From: Clostridium_AD sp050717545
GTDB taxonomy: Bacteria; Bacillota; Clostridia; Clostridiales; Clostridiaceae
Length of the DNA stretch: 64,000 nucleotides
Reading direction: 5' to 3'
Assembly (NCBI RefSeq): GCF_050717545.1
Contig: NZ_JBOITN010000024.1
Coordinates: 62,001 to 126,000 of the forward strand
Part shown: in pieces, positions 15,956 through 25,182 of the stretch
Layout of the letters: the number at the start of each line of letters is the position of its first letter
Position numbering within the stretch: the stretch's first letter is position 1
Program-made: the position numbers and the translations under genes
The notes under the pieces: model-generated
What the model was told of the DNA's origin: nothing
Database searches by the model: none
Seen by the model: only the letters and a program-made list of their open reading frames with translations

Positions 15956-16273
15956 ATGTCAGATAAAAGCACATTAAATGAGCAAGTTAGTATTAGAGAA
16001 AAAATACAAGTAAAAATTAAGAAACCTAATAATTACTTGGTAATCATTCATAATGATGATTACACAAGCATGGAATTTGTTGTACAGGTATTAGTTGGAG
16101 TTTTCAAAAAACAGGTTGTGGAGGCCACAAAAATCATGTTTGATGTGCATAAAAAAGGTAGTGGCGTTGCTGGAATATATAGCTATGACGTTGGCCTTAC
16201 TAAAATTGATCAAGCAATGAGAATGTGTGAAGAAAGTGGATTTCCACTGAAATTAACATTAGAAAAGGAGTAA
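15956..16273 (+). CDS. clpS: ClpS adaptor for ClpA
   Basis: 105 residues from the ATG at 15956, chosen because GAGG lies 9 bases upstream; an in-frame GTG five codons earlier overlaps that site. The ClpS core is clear: YLVIIHNDDYTSMEFVVQVL, then VHKKGSGVAGIYSYDVGLTK, with the substrate-pocket Asn-Asp-Asp and the His of the VHKKG motif. ClpS delivers N-degron substrates to the ClpAP protease. The stop is 2 bases from the clpA ATG, so they are co-translated. Confidence 0.95.
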   Translation: MSDKSTLNEQVSIREKIQVKIKKPNNYLVIIHNDDYTSMEFVVQVLVGVFKKQVVEATKIMFDVHKKGSGVAGIYSYDVGLTKIDQAMRMCEESGFPLKLTLEKE

Positions 16274-16275
16274 TT

Positions 16276-18591
16276 ATGCAATTAGATAATATAGTAAATG
16301 AAATTATTACTGCAGCTTATAATGAAGCTCAGATGTCAAATCATGAATATTTTACGCCAGAACATATTCTTTACGCTTCTTTATTTTTCGAAGAAGGAAT
16401 TGATATAGTAGAAAAAAGTGGTGGTAACGTTAAAAGACTAAAAAAACAGATAACTAAATTCTTAAAGGAAAATATAGAGATTGTAGAAGATACAGAGCCA
16501 ATTCAGACTATTGGAATTCAGACTATTTTATCATCAGCTGCAGATCATGTCATGCTTTCTGGTAAAGAACTAGTTAAGATAGGCGATGTGATAGTTGCTA
16601 TGTATGATGATGAGGAAAGTTTTGCTTCTTATTTTCTGCGTGAGCAGAAAATGAAAAGGAGAGATCTTCTGAATTATATAGCTCATGGCATATCTGTAGT
16701 AGATTCCTATGGTTTTGATTCTACTACAACCGGGGACTCAGACGTGCAAGGAGGATTTGCTGGTGATGATGAAGAGATAGAATATATTTATGATGACGAG
16801 GACGAGGACGATGACGAAATGGATAGTCCAAAGGATGACGTTAACTTTTTAAGCAATTTTACTGTTGAGTTAACAAAAAAAGCCGATAATGGAGAAATGG
16901 ACCCTCTTATAGGAAGGCAGGATATTCTGCAAAGAACATTACAAGTATTATGCAGAAGACTTAAAAACAATCCGGTTCATGTAGGAGAACCTGGGGTAGG
17001 TAAAACTGCCATAACTGAAGGCCTTGCACAATTAATTGCCCAAAATAAAGTTCCAAAGTTACTTCAGGGAAGTAAAATATACTATTTGGATATGGGATCT
17101 TTGCTTGCAGGTACAAAGTATAGAGGGGATTTTGAAGAACGGATTAAAAAAGTGTTAAGTGAAATTAGTAAAGAGGAAAAACCTATAGTTTATATTGATG
17201 AAATTCACACCATAGTTGGTGCAGGTGCAGTATCTGGAGGATCTATGGACGCTTCTAATATTTTAAAACCTTTTCTTGCAGATGGTAAGGTGAGATTTAT
17301 TGGTGCAACCACTTATGATGAATACAAAAAGCATTTTGAAAAAGATAGTGCACTAGCTAGAAGATTTCAAAAGATTGAGGTCCCAGAGCCTTCAACAGAT
17401 GAGACGTTTGATATTCTTATGGGGTTAAAAGATAAATATGAAGAGTATCATAAAGTGTCGTATACGGATGAAGCTTTAAAAACGGCTGTAGAATTATCTA
17501 GCAAGTATATTAAGGATAGATTTCTCCCAGATAAAGCTATAGACATTATGGACGAAGCTGGTGCTTATGCAAGGCTTTATGCGCCTGATAATGATGAAAC
17601 TATTATTATTACGGTAAATGCTGTAGAAAAAATAGTGGCTTCTATTGCAAAAATTCCAGAGCAAAGTGTGTCTAGTAATGAAGTAGAGACATTAAAAAAT
17701 TTAGACCTAAATTTAAAGAAACAAGTTTTTGGGCAATCTGAGGCTATAGACAATTTAGTTAGGGCTATAAAGAGATCTAGAGCTGGCTTTAACGAAGAAG
17801 AGAAGCCAATAGCATCTCTCTTATTTGTAGGGCCTACAGGAGTAGGTAAGACAGAAGTTAGTAAACAACTCGCGAGTAGCCTTGCTATTCCACTTATTAG
17901 ATTTGATATGAGTGAATTCCAGGAGAAACATACTGTTGCAAGACTTATTGGTGCACCACCAGGATATGTAGGGTATGAAGAAGGTGGACTATTAATAGAA
18001 GCAATGAAAAAAAATCCTTATTGCGTGCTACTTTTAGATGAAATTGAAAAAGCTCACCCGGATATACTTAATGTGTTATTACAGGTTATGGATTATGCTA
18101 CTTTAACAGATAACACTGGTAAAAAGGCAGATTTTAGAAATGTAATTTTAATAATGACTTCGAATGCAGGAGCAAGAGAAGCTAGCAAAAATATAATTGG
18201 TTTTGGAGACCGGATGGAATCAGGAGGGGCAATTATTAAAGAAGTGGAACGATTATTCTCACCAGAATTCAGAAATAGGTTGGATAATATAATTGCATTT
18301 AATAAAATAGATAAAGTTATGGCTCTTCAAATAGCTAAAAAAGCAATGAAACAATTTGAAGAAAAACTTTTAACTAAAAATATAAAATTAAAAGTTACAG
18401 ATAATTTATATGTTTGGTTAAGTAAAAAGGGATTTTCAGAGGCCTATGGAGCTAGAGAAATTAATAGAGTAGTTCAACAAGAAATAAAGACTTATTTTGT
18501 TGATGAAGTGCTATTTGGAGATCTTTCCAAAGGTGGCAATGCAACGGTTGATATTGTTAATGATAAACTTAAAATAACTAAAGATAAATAA
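16276..18591 (+). CDS. clpA: ATP-dependent Clp protease ATPase subunit ClpA
   Basis: 771 residues: an N-terminal Clp_N domain (1-145), then two AAA+ modules. D1 has Walker A GEPGVGKTA (about 237-245) and Walker B VYIDEIHTIVGAG; D2 has GPTGVGKTE (about 519-527) and LLLDEIEKAHPD, followed by the C-terminal D2-small domain. It unfolds substrates for ClpP. Between the N-domain and D1 (about 160-187) there is an unusually acidic stretch (EEIEYIYDDEDEDDDEMDSP). No ClpP gene is nearby. It is coupled to clpS and ends at a perfect 48-bp palindromic terminator. Confidence 0.96.
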   Translation: MQLDNIVNEIITAAYNEAQMSNHEYFTPEHILYASLFFEEGIDIVEKSGGNVKRLKKQITKFLKENIEIVEDTEPIQTIGIQTILSSAADHVMLSGKELVKIGDVIVAMYDDEESFASYFLREQKMKRRDLLNYIAHGISVVDSYGFDSTTTGDSDVQGGFAGDDEEIEYIYDDEDEDDDEMDSPKDDVNFLSNFTVELTKKADNGEMDPLIGRQDILQRTLQVLCRRLKNNPVHVGEPGVGKTAITEGLAQLIAQNKVPKLLQGSKIYYLDMGSLLAGTKYRGDFEERIKKVLSEISKEEKPIVYIDEIHTIVGAGAVSGGSMDASNILKPFLADGKVRFIGATTYDEYKKHFEKDSALARRFQKIEVPEPSTDETFDILMGLKDKYEEYHKVSYTDEALKTAVELSSKYIKDRFLPDKAIDIMDEAGAYARLYAPDNDETIIITVNAVEKIVASIAKIPEQSVSSNEVETLKNLDLNLKKQVFGQSEAIDNLVRAIKRSRAGFNEEEKPIASLLFVGPTGVGKTEVSKQLASSLAIPLIRFDMSEFQEKHTVARLIGAPPGYVGYEEGGLLIEAMKKNPYCVLLLDEIEKAHPDILNVLLQVMDYATLTDNTGKKADFRNVILIMTSNAGAREASKNIIGFGDRMESGGAIIKEVERLFSPEFRNRLDNIIAFNKIDKVMALQIAKKAMKQFEEKLLTKNIKLKVTDNLYVWLSKKGFSEAYGAREINRVVQQEIKTYFVDEVLFGDLSKGGNATVDIVNDKLKITKDK

Positions 18592-18640
18592 AAAAAGTAT
18601 ATATTACGCGTATTGCAATACGCGTAATATATACTTTTTC
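18592..18640. terminator. 48-bp perfect palindrome, bidirectional terminator
   Basis: 18592-18615 (AAAAAGTATATATTACGCGT then ATTG) is exactly complementary to 18616-18639, with A/T-runs at both ends. It separates clpA from the convergent VOC gene. Confidence 0.85.
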
Positions 18641-18642
18641 CT

Positions 18643-19011
18643 TTATTTTCTTGGAATAACTTCTGTCCAGTAGCCATCAGGGTCCATAATAAAATATATG
18701 CCCATAGGTTTGTTTTCGTAGCAGATACATCCCATTTCCTTATGATATGCATACGCCTCATCAAAATCATCTGTAACTACGGCAAGATGAAATTCATTTT
18801 CACCTAAATTGTAAGCTTGCGTTCTATCATTCATACAAGTAAGCTCTAACTTATGTTTAGTTGTTTCATCACCTAAAAATACAAGAGTAAAACTATCATC
18901 AGTTGGATGGAATCGTTTAGTTTCTATAAATCCTAAAGCCTCTTTATAGAAATGAACACTTTTTTCTAAATCCAATACATTTATATTATTATGATCAAAA
19001 GAAAATTTCAT
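18643..19011 (-). CDS. VOC/glyoxalase I family protein
   Basis: 122 residues with two beta-alpha-beta-beta-beta repeats of the vicinal oxygen chelate fold. Candidate metal ligands sit at the expected places: His near residue 7 (FDHNNINV), Glu in KLELTC, His in NEFHLAVV and Glu in WTEVIP, the pattern of nickel-type lactoylglutathione lyases. It may detoxify methylglyoxal or act on another thiol adduct; clostridia often lack glutathione, so the physiological thiol is uncertain. AGAGGTGG precedes the ATG. Confidence 0.85.
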   Translation of the reverse strand: MKFSFDHNNINVLDLEKSVHFYKEALGFIETKRFHPTDDSFTLVFLGDETTKHKLELTCMNDRTQAYNLGENEFHLAVVTDDFDEAYAYHKEMGCICYENKPMGIYFIMDPDGYWTEVIPRK

Positions 19012-19182
19012 TTAATATAACCACCTCTTTAAAAAAATTATCTAACTACATATACTATACCATGATAATATTGTTTTGATAAAATAAAAGTGATAAAATA
19101 AGGGAATATAATCATCATTTTTTTAAATATAAGAAATCTAGATAGTTCGTGCTGTACTAGATATATGAAGGAGAGATAGTTT

Positions 19183-19926
19183 ATGAAAGAAATTGAAGCA
19201 AAAGTATATTATATTTATCATAGTGGGTTTGCCATTAAAACTAAAAATCACTTTTTAGTATTTGATTACTATAAAGAACCTACAATAAATAGTAAAACTC
19301 ACCAAACTTATCAGAAGTCTACACTGCTTTCACCTAAAAACATAAAAAACGCTAAGAATATTTATGTATTTTCATCTCATAGCCATGCGGATCATTTTAA
19401 TTCTGATATTTTGAAGTGGGAAAATTATAACAGCGAAATCAAATACATTCTTAGTGATGACATAAAAATAGGTGAAAATAAATCAAATTATAATTTCATG
19501 AAGGAAGGTGAAGAAGAATTATTTGATGATGTGTATGTAAAGGCTTATGGATCAACTGATATTGGGATATCTTTTTTAGTAAAAGTAGACGGATTAACAA
19601 TTTTCCATGCTGGAGATCTTAATTGGTGGCACTGGAAAGAAGATAGTATAGAGCAGTTAAATGAAGCTGAGACCTTATATAAAGCTCAGATTGGAAAACT
19701 AAAAGAAGAAAAAATTATAGATATAGCTTTTTTTCCTGTGGATCCAAGACTTGAAGAATTTTATTGTTTAGGCGGAGAATATTTTGTAAACACAATTCAT
19801 CCAAAAGTAATAATACCTATGCACTTCGGAGATGATGTTTCTATTACTAAGGAATTTGCGGGTAGAATGAAAAAAATAGATGTAAAAGCAGTTGAAATAA
19901 ATTATCCAGGAGAAGAAATAATATAA
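19183..19926 (+). CDS. MBL-fold metal-dependent hydrolase
   Basis: 247 residues of the UlaG-like metallo-beta-lactamase branch. The metal-binding signature SSHSHADHFN (H-x-H-x-D-H) lies near residue 66, ILKVDG-like strands follow, then FHAGDLNWWHW (Asp bridging ligand) and the final IPMHFGDD His. These two-zinc enzymes hydrolyse phosphoesters, lactones or similar bonds; the substrate is not readable here. GGAGAGA precedes the ATG. It is monocistronic. Confidence 0.87.
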   Translation: MKEIEAKVYYIYHSGFAIKTKNHFLVFDYYKEPTINSKTHQTYQKSTLLSPKNIKNAKNIYVFSSHSHADHFNSDILKWENYNSEIKYILSDDIKIGENKSNYNFMKEGEEELFDDVYVKAYGSTDIGISFLVKVDGLTIFHAGDLNWWHWKEDSIEQLNEAETLYKAQIGKLKEEKIIDIAFFPVDPRLEEFYCLGGEYFVNTIHPKVIIPMHFGDDVSITKEFAGRMKKIDVKAVEINYPGEEII

Positions 19927-19992
19927 TAAAAAATATATTTAATTTATTTGGATAAAAATATTCATTTATGTCCATAATTTAAATAACCAAAT

Positions 19993-20055
19993 AAAAAAGC
20001 ACCACTTACAGTATTTTTTAGTCCCCCTAAATTAATATTGCGTGTGGTGCTTTTT
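19993..20055 (+). terminator. Terminator with long loop
   Basis: AAAAAGCACCAC pairs with GTGGTGCTTTTT around a loop of about 38 bases, ending in a T-run. Confidence 0.7.
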
Positions 20056-20215
20056 GTATGGAAATTAATTTTGCCTAAACGATGTAAATAAATATAAGAT
20101 GATTTGTGAGAATAAATAATTATTATGTTTACACTATATAATAATTGTGATAACTTTATTTAAGATAACATAAAGTAATAAATAAAAATTAAAAAGTAGA
20201 AAGTAGGGTAAAGTA

Positions 20216-21079
20216 ATGAGGTCAGGAAGTAAAAATGAAAATATATTGAATTATATATATATTATTATCGGGACTACAATACTCGCAGCAGGTGTGAATA
20301 TGTTTTTTGCGAAAGTAAAATTAGTAACTGGTGGCGTATCGGGTCTTGCCATTGTTATAGAATATATTATGAAAAAAAATTATGAAATCGAGATACCTTT
20401 GTGGTTTACCAACATGGCAGTAAATATACCTTTACTTGCTATTGCTTTAAAACTTAAAGGTAAAGCTTTTGTAGGTAAATCTATGTTTGCTGCAGCTTAT
20501 TTATCTTTTGCACTGTTTTATACAAGTTATATACCAGCTCCTGATGTAGATCTATTGATTGCTAGTATATTTGGCGGCGTGTTTGTTGGTACAGGCTTAG
20601 GATTTGTATTACGAGCATCAGCTAGTACTGGAGGAACAGATCTTGCTGCAAATATTATTAAGGTTTATTTGAAAAACGTTCCAATAGCTAAAATTATATT
20701 GGTGATCGATTCAACTATAGTGTTAATAGGTGCTTTTGTATTTGGAATTGAAAAGGCTATGTATGCACTAATTTCCATATATATTGTTGCTAAGGTTATA
20801 GATAATATTCTTGAGGGAATAAATTTTTCCAAAGCAGTGTTTATTATCTCAGATTATTCTAAAGAAATAGCTGAGGTTCTGATGAAAGATTTAAATAGAG
20901 GTGTTACAGGAATACATGCTACAGGAATGTATACAAAGGGAGAAAAACAGGTATTATTTGTTGTAGTTGGTAAGGATGAAATTGTTCCTCTTCAAAAAAT
21001 GGTCAAACAGATAGACAGTAAAGCGTTTATTACTGTTGCTGATGTGAGAGAAGTTTTAGGAGAAGGATTTACAGAATAA
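20216..21079 (+). CDS. YitT-family (DUF161/DUF2179) membrane protein, copy 1
   Basis: 287 residues. Residues 1-200 form five to six membrane helices with the YitT motifs VKLVTGGVSGLAIVIEYI and ASASTGGTDLAANII. The last about 80 residues are the cytoplasmic DUF2179 domain (LNRGVTGIHATGMYTKGEKQ; ITVADVREVLGEGF). Function of the family is not established; a transporter role is often assumed. A second full-length paralogue lies at 24088-24939 on the same strand. A start at the ATG is supported by GTAGGGTAAAGTA. Confidence 0.9.
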   Translation: MRSGSKNENILNYIYIIIGTTILAAGVNMFFAKVKLVTGGVSGLAIVIEYIMKKNYEIEIPLWFTNMAVNIPLLAIALKLKGKAFVGKSMFAAAYLSFALFYTSYIPAPDVDLLIASIFGGVFVGTGLGFVLRASASTGGTDLAANIIKVYLKNVPIAKIILVIDSTIVLIGAFVFGIEKAMYALISIYIVAKVIDNILEGINFSKAVFIISDYSKEIAEVLMKDLNRGVTGIHATGMYTKGEKQVLFVVVGKDEIVPLQKMVKQIDSKAFITVADVREVLGEGFTE

Positions 21080-21159
21080 AGGAAGTTTTAAGACAAAATT
21101 TCCAAAGTATATTTAAAAGTATTCATGCACACACTAGATTTAGAAAGGGAGTGTTATAC

Positions 21160-21525
21160 ATGAATGATAGATTAAATGACAAACCAGTTACGTTTGATAA
21201 TCCAGAAAAACTTACAGAGGGAGTTTCTTTAGTAGAAGGCGATGTTACAGCAAAAAGTTTCATCAACGAAGTTGATGGTAAGGTAAAGGCTAATATAGTT
21301 ATTGAAAACAAGGCAACAGGAGAAATAGCTAAAAAAGATGAGGTTATTGGTGAAATTGTTGAAAATGAGGATGGAAGTTCAGATTTGCATTCAAATTCAG
21401 ATTCATATTTGGATTCAGGGCTTCCTTTAAATCCAGGTATAGTTTCAGGGGTTGGTATAGGTATGGGATCAGGTGTAGGACTAAACTCAGGTATAGGACC
21501 ATCGCCAGTCATAGGTTTGGATTAG
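21160..21525 (+). CDS. Small acidic protein of tandem duplicate pair, copy 1 (Gly/Ser tail)
   Basis: 121 residues from the ATG 8 bases after AAAGGGAG; an upstream in-frame GTG overlaps that site. Residues 1-72 (MNDRLNDKPVTFDNPEKLTE then GVSLVEGDVTAKSFINEVDG) are nearly identical to the next gene. Residues 73-121 are a different low-complexity tail rich in Ser, Gly, Pro and Asn (GVGIGMGSGVGLNSGIGPSP). No signal peptide or membrane helix. The family is unknown to me; the regular 'VxGDV-ITAKS' like strands suggest a small beta domain. Confidence 0.75.
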   Translation: MNDRLNDKPVTFDNPEKLTEGVSLVEGDVTAKSFINEVDGKVKANIVIENKATGEIAKKDEVIGEIVENEDGSSDLHSNSDSYLDSGLPLNPGIVSGVGIGMGSGVGLNSGIGPSPVIGLD

Positions 21526-21627
21526 ACATTAAATTAATATTTTATTTTAATAGATTTTTAACAGGCAATATCTTTAAAGTATATTTTGAAATATTTTTAT
21601 AATAAACCTAGAAAGGGAGTGTTATTC

Positions 21628-21879
21628 ATGAATGATAAATTAAATGGCAAACCAGTCACATTTAATAACCCAGAAAAACTTACTCAGGGAGTTTGTTTAG
21701 TGGAAGGCGATGTTACAGCAAAAAGTTTCATCAATGAAGTTGATGGTGAGGTAAAGGCTAATATCGTTATTGAGAATAAAGTTACTGGAGAGATAGCTAA
21801 GAGAGATGCAGTTATTGGTGAAATAGTTAATAACGAAGATGCTGATGTAGAAGAGTTTGATGGCGAAGAAGAGTTTTAA
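21628..21879 (+). CDS. Small acidic protein of tandem duplicate pair, copy 2
   Basis: 83 residues; the ATG follows AAAGGGAG by 8 bases, exactly as in copy 1, and sequence similarity extends into the upstream leader (AAAGTATATTT), so the duplication included its control region. Residues 1-72 match copy 1 closely; the tail is instead a short acidic end (DADVEEFDGEEEF). Function unknown. Confidence 0.75.
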   Translation: MNDKLNGKPVTFNNPEKLTQGVCLVEGDVTAKSFINEVDGEVKANIVIENKVTGEIAKRDAVIGEIVNNEDADVEEFDGEEEF

Positions 21880-22081
21880 ATAATCAATTACATTGAGGCT
21901 GAAGTACAATAGAGTTACCAAAATTAAATATTAGAAATAATCATAATATATAATCTTACTATATTGAGTATACAAAGACAGAAGCTTACTCTTTAGCATA
22001 TAGATATATATTGTGGTTATTTTTTTATGTTTATATCAATTTAAATATATTAGTATAAAAAAATAAAGTAATAATAAAAAT

Positions 22082-22110
22082 TTGACAATTATTATTAATA
22101 ATATTATAAT
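22082..22110 (+). promoter_or_regulatory. Consensus promoter of the T-box-asnS unit
   Basis: TTGACA (22082-22087) and TATAAT (22105-22110) with a 17-base spacer: an exact sigma-A consensus, just ahead of the T-box leader. Confidence 0.88.
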
Positions 22111-22116
22111 TTAAAT

Positions 22117-22457
22117 GTATATAAATGATAATTAGTGCATATACTAATGTTTATCATATAAAGACTATGAAGAGAAGAGTAGATATAGAATAGAGTTTTA
22201 GCGAGTTGGGTATGGTGAAAGACCAATACGAAGTTTATATTAAAGAACATCTCAGAGTCTCTAACCGAAATCCCTAAGGAGTTTAGGCTTAGACGGGTCC
22301 AATCCGTTAAATGTTGGATAGATCGAATTATAATTTGAATTATCGAATATATAATTCTGTACTAATTAAAATTGTCATATTTTATGGCAAATTGGGTGGC
22401 AACGCGAAATTATAGCTTTTCGTCCCTTTATTATTAAGGGATGGAAGGCTTTTTTAT
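22117..22457 (+). promoter_or_regulatory. T-box riboswitch, asparagine-specific, with terminator
   Basis: The T-box sequence GGGTGGCAACGCG is at 22394-22406, directly followed by a terminator stem (22414-22428 with 22436-22450) and T-run. Stem I features are recognisable, including the AGTAGATA and GCGAGTTGGG...GGTGAAAGACC distal loops. The specifier is most likely AAC (22246-22248), an Asn codon, consistent with the downstream asnS. Uncharged tRNA-Asn would stabilise the antiterminator and raise asnS expression. Confidence 0.93.
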
Positions 22458-22495
22458 TATCTAAAAAAGTATAAAATTATAAGGAGGGCAATTTT

Positions 22496-23887
22496 ATGGA
22501 AAAATTGTTAGTAAAACAAATTTATAGAGAAAAGGAAAAATACGCAGATGGAGATATATCTATATCTGGATGGATTAGGACTTTAAGGTCTTCTAAAGCA
22601 TTTGGATTTATAGAGGTTAATGATGGAAGTTTTTTTAAAAATATACAAGTAGTTTTTGAGGAAGAATTAGAAAATTTTGCAGAGATAGCTAAATTACCTA
22701 TAAGCTCTTCCTTAACTATAGAAGGGAAATTACTTTTAACGCCAGGTGCTAAACAACCATTTGAAGTTAAAGCTACTAAGATAGTAATTGAGGGAATGTC
22801 TAGCAGTGATTACCCATTACAAAAGAAAAGACATTCTTTCGAGTACTTAAGAACTATTGCACATTTAAGACCAAGAAGTAATGCTTTTTCAGCAGTCTTT
22901 AGAGTACGTTCACTAACTGCGTTTGCTATTCATGAGTTCTTCCAAAAGAGGGGTTTTGTATATACTCATACACCAATAATTACAGGGAGTGATTGCGAAG
23001 GTGCTGGTGAAATGTTTAGAATATCTACACTTGATTTAAGCGATGTGCCACTAGGGGAAAATAAGAAAGTTGATTACTCGAAGGACTTTTTTGGTAAAGA
23101 AACTAGTTTAACAGTAAGTGGACAGCTTGCAGCAGAGGCTTTTGCTCTAGCATTTAGAAATGTATATACTTTTGGTCCAACATTTAGAGCAGAAAATTCT
23201 AACACTGCAAGACATGCAGCTGAGTTCTGGATGATAGAACCTGAAATAGCGTTTGCAGATTTAAATGATGATATGAAACTTGCAGAAGATATGATGAAAT
23301 ACATAATAAAATATGTTATGGAAAATGCACCAGAAGAGATGGAATTTTTCAATAGTTTTGTAGACAAAGGTTTAATTGAAAGGTTGAATGGTGTTGTAAA
23401 CTCAGAATTCGGTCAAGTGTCATACACAGAAGCTGTAGATATATTGCAAAAATCAGGAAAAGAATTTCAATATCCAGTAACTTGGGGTTGTGACCTTCAA
23501 ACTGAGCACGAAAGATATTTAACAGAAGAGGTATTTAAAAAACCACTATTTGTAACTGATTATCCAAAGGAAATAAAATCTTTCTACATGAGAATAAATG
23601 ACGATAATAAGACAGTTGCAGCCATGGATTTACTTGTACCAGGAATCGGAGAAATAATTGGTGGAAGTCAAAGAGAGGAAAGACAAGACATTTTAGAAGC
23701 TAGAATGGAAGAATGCGGTCTTAACAAAGAAGACTATTGGTGGTATTTAGAACTAAGAAAATACGGCGGTACTAAACATGCTGGATTTGGACTTGGATTT
23801 GAAAGAGCTATTATGTATATTACAGGTATGAGTAATATAAGAGACGTTATCCCATTCCCAAGAACAACTGGGTCTGCTGAATTTTAA
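22496..23887 (+). CDS. asnS: Asparaginyl-tRNA synthetase
   Basis: 463 residues, normal length. N-terminal OB-fold anticodon domain (SISGWIRTLRSSKAFGFIEV), then the class II catalytic core with motif 2 FRAENSNTARHAAEFWMIEP and motif 3 GFGLGFERAIMYITGM. The absence of a cluster of Asp-type GAD insertions and the AsnRS-like GEMFRIST text support Asn specificity. It charges tRNA-Asn in the cytosol. AAGGAGGG precedes the ATG, and an Asn T-box controls it. Confidence 0.97.
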   Translation: MEKLLVKQIYREKEKYADGDISISGWIRTLRSSKAFGFIEVNDGSFFKNIQVVFEEELENFAEIAKLPISSSLTIEGKLLLTPGAKQPFEVKATKIVIEGMSSSDYPLQKKRHSFEYLRTIAHLRPRSNAFSAVFRVRSLTAFAIHEFFQKRGFVYTHTPIITGSDCEGAGEMFRISTLDLSDVPLGENKKVDYSKDFFGKETSLTVSGQLAAEAFALAFRNVYTFGPTFRAENSNTARHAAEFWMIEPEIAFADLNDDMKLAEDMMKYIIKYVMENAPEEMEFFNSFVDKGLIERLNGVVNSEFGQVSYTEAVDILQKSGKEFQYPVTWGCDLQTEHERYLTEEVFKKPLFVTDYPKEIKSFYMRINDDNKTVAAMDLLVPGIGEIIGGSQREERQDILEARMEECGLNKEDYWWYLELRKYGGTKHAGFGLGFERAIMYITGMSNIRDVIPFPRTTGSAEF

Positions 23888-23910
23888 AACAAAAAAAATT
23901 ATATTCAACC

Positions 23911-23944
23911 ACATTTCAGCTCCGCAGGAGATGATTTAATATAT
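23911..23944 (+). repeat. Short dispersed repeat, copy B
   Basis: ACATTTCAGCTCCGCAGGAG then ATGATTTAATATAT, matching the copy at 15671-15711 (opposite orientation). It lies 23 bases after the asnS stop. Confidence 0.7.
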
Positions 23945-24087
23945 AATGATTAAGTAGCCTTTTACTATAAAAATAGGGGCTACTTTTATTTATAAATAAG
24001 TAAACTTAACAAAAGTGGAGCGTGATATATGTATATTATGTTTTGTCATTAAGAAATTCAAATAGTTAAAGGGGGGAGGGAATTATT

Positions 24088-24939
24088 ATGAAAACAATTA
24101 TTAAACAATATATTTTAATAACTATTGGTATAGCGCTAGTAGCTATAGGATTTTACTTTTTTTTAGTTCCAAACGACTTAGCAGTAGGGGGCGTTAGTGG
24201 CCTTGCAATGGTTATAAACTGGTATATACCAGGTTTAACTATTGGCGGCATAATGCTTATATTAAATGTAATTCTATTCATTGTAGGGTTCATATTTATA
24301 GGAGCTAATTTTGGAGTTAAAACAATATATGCTAGCTTTGGGTTATCGGCAATGATATGGGCTTTAGAAAAAGGTTACCCTATGACTGGTAGTATAACAA
24401 ATGATATATTTCTTGAATTAATATTTGGAATATTAATTGGGGCCGTAGGGATGGGAATGGTGTTTAACCAAAATGCCTCCACAGGAGGTACTGATATAAT
24501 AGCAAAAATACTTAATAAGTACTTTCAGATAGATATAGGTAAAGCTTTACTAGTAGCCGATTTTTTTGTAACAGTACTAGCAGCGGTAGCATTCGGACCA
24601 AGAATAGGTATGTATGCGCTACTGGGTGTTATTATAAATGGCTTTACTATAGATGCTGTTATTGCAGGATTAAATAATTGTAAAAAAGTTGAGGTTGTTA
24701 GTTCAAAAGGTGAGGAGATAAAAAGGTTTATTATAGAAGTACTGGATAGAGGGGCAACTTTATATACGGCCAAAGGGGCTTATACTAATGATCAAAAAGA
24801 AATTATAACCACTGTTGTAGGTAAAAAGCAGTTCATAAGATTAAAAAAATATATAAAAGAAATTGATAAGAAAGCATTTATAATAACATATAACGTACAT
24901 GAAACTGTTGGGGAAGGATTCAAGGATATAGATGAATAA
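24088..24939 (+). CDS. YitT-family (DUF161/DUF2179) membrane protein, copy 2
   Basis: 283 residues with the same layout as the protein at 20216: about six membrane helices with VPNDLAVGGVSGLAMVINWY and NQNASTGGTDIIAKIL, then a DUF2179 domain (LDRGATLYTAKGAYTNDQKE; VHETVGEGF). The two copies are clearly homologous but well diverged, so they are old paralogues. The start ATG follows a long purine run GGGGGGAGGG. Physiological role unknown. A perfect terminator follows. Confidence 0.9.
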   Translation: MKTIIKQYILITIGIALVAIGFYFFLVPNDLAVGGVSGLAMVINWYIPGLTIGGIMLILNVILFIVGFIFIGANFGVKTIYASFGLSAMIWALEKGYPMTGSITNDIFLELIFGILIGAVGMGMVFNQNASTGGTDIIAKILNKYFQIDIGKALLVADFFVTVLAAVAFGPRIGMYALLGVIINGFTIDAVIAGLNNCKKVEVVSSKGEEIKRFIIEVLDRGATLYTAKGAYTNDQKEIITTVVGKKQFIRLKKYIKEIDKKAFIITYNVHETVGEGFKDIDE

Positions 24940-24944
24940 AAAGG

Positions 24945-24988
24945 AAAAAATACAAGCTACTGACTTTTGTCAGTAGCTTGTATTTTTT
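24945..24988 (+). terminator. Rho-independent terminator (bidirectional)
   Basis: A 20-bp perfect stem: six A plus TACAAGCTACTGAC, loop TTTT, then the complement ending in six T. It also serves the convergent ferredoxin gene. Confidence 0.93.
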
Positions 24989-25011
24989 ATAAATAATTAT
25001 GTTCGTTCTAA

Positions 25012-25182
25012 CTAAGCTTCAACTGGAGCGCCTGTAGGGCAAACAGCTGCACAAGCTCCGCAATCTATACAAGTATCAGCATCTATAACAAATATTGAAT
25101 CTCCTTGGCTTATTGCGTTAACTGGACATTCAGGTTCACAAGCTCCACAGCTTACACATGCATCAGTAATTTTATATGACAT
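25012..25182 (-). CDS. 2[4Fe-4S] ferredoxin
   Basis: 56 residues, the classical clostridial ferredoxin size. Two cluster motifs are present: CVSCGACEPECP (residues 9-20) and CIDCGACAAVCP (38-49), i.e. CxxCxxCxxxCP twice. It is a cytosolic low-potential electron carrier for enzymes such as pyruvate:ferredoxin oxidoreductase and hydrogenase. GAGGAGG lies upstream of the ATG. It is monocistronic, with a terminator on its 3' side. Confidence 0.97.
   Translation of the reverse strand: MSYKITDACVSCGACEPECPVNAISQGDSIFVIDADTCIDCGACAAVCPTGAPVEA

Noticed and set aside
16788..16970. Minus-strand frame with a poly-Ser end inside clpA
   Set aside because: It is the complement of the GAC/GAT-rich acidic linker; no ribosome site and full overlap with clpA.
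18592..18640. Palindrome as an operator
   Set aside because: It ends in A/T-runs and separates two convergent stop codons, so a bidirectional terminator is the simpler reading.
21123..21512. Minus-strand Pro/Ser-rich frame opposite the small duplicate gene
   Set aside because: A shadow of the Gly/Ser/Asn-rich plus-strand gene; no start signal.
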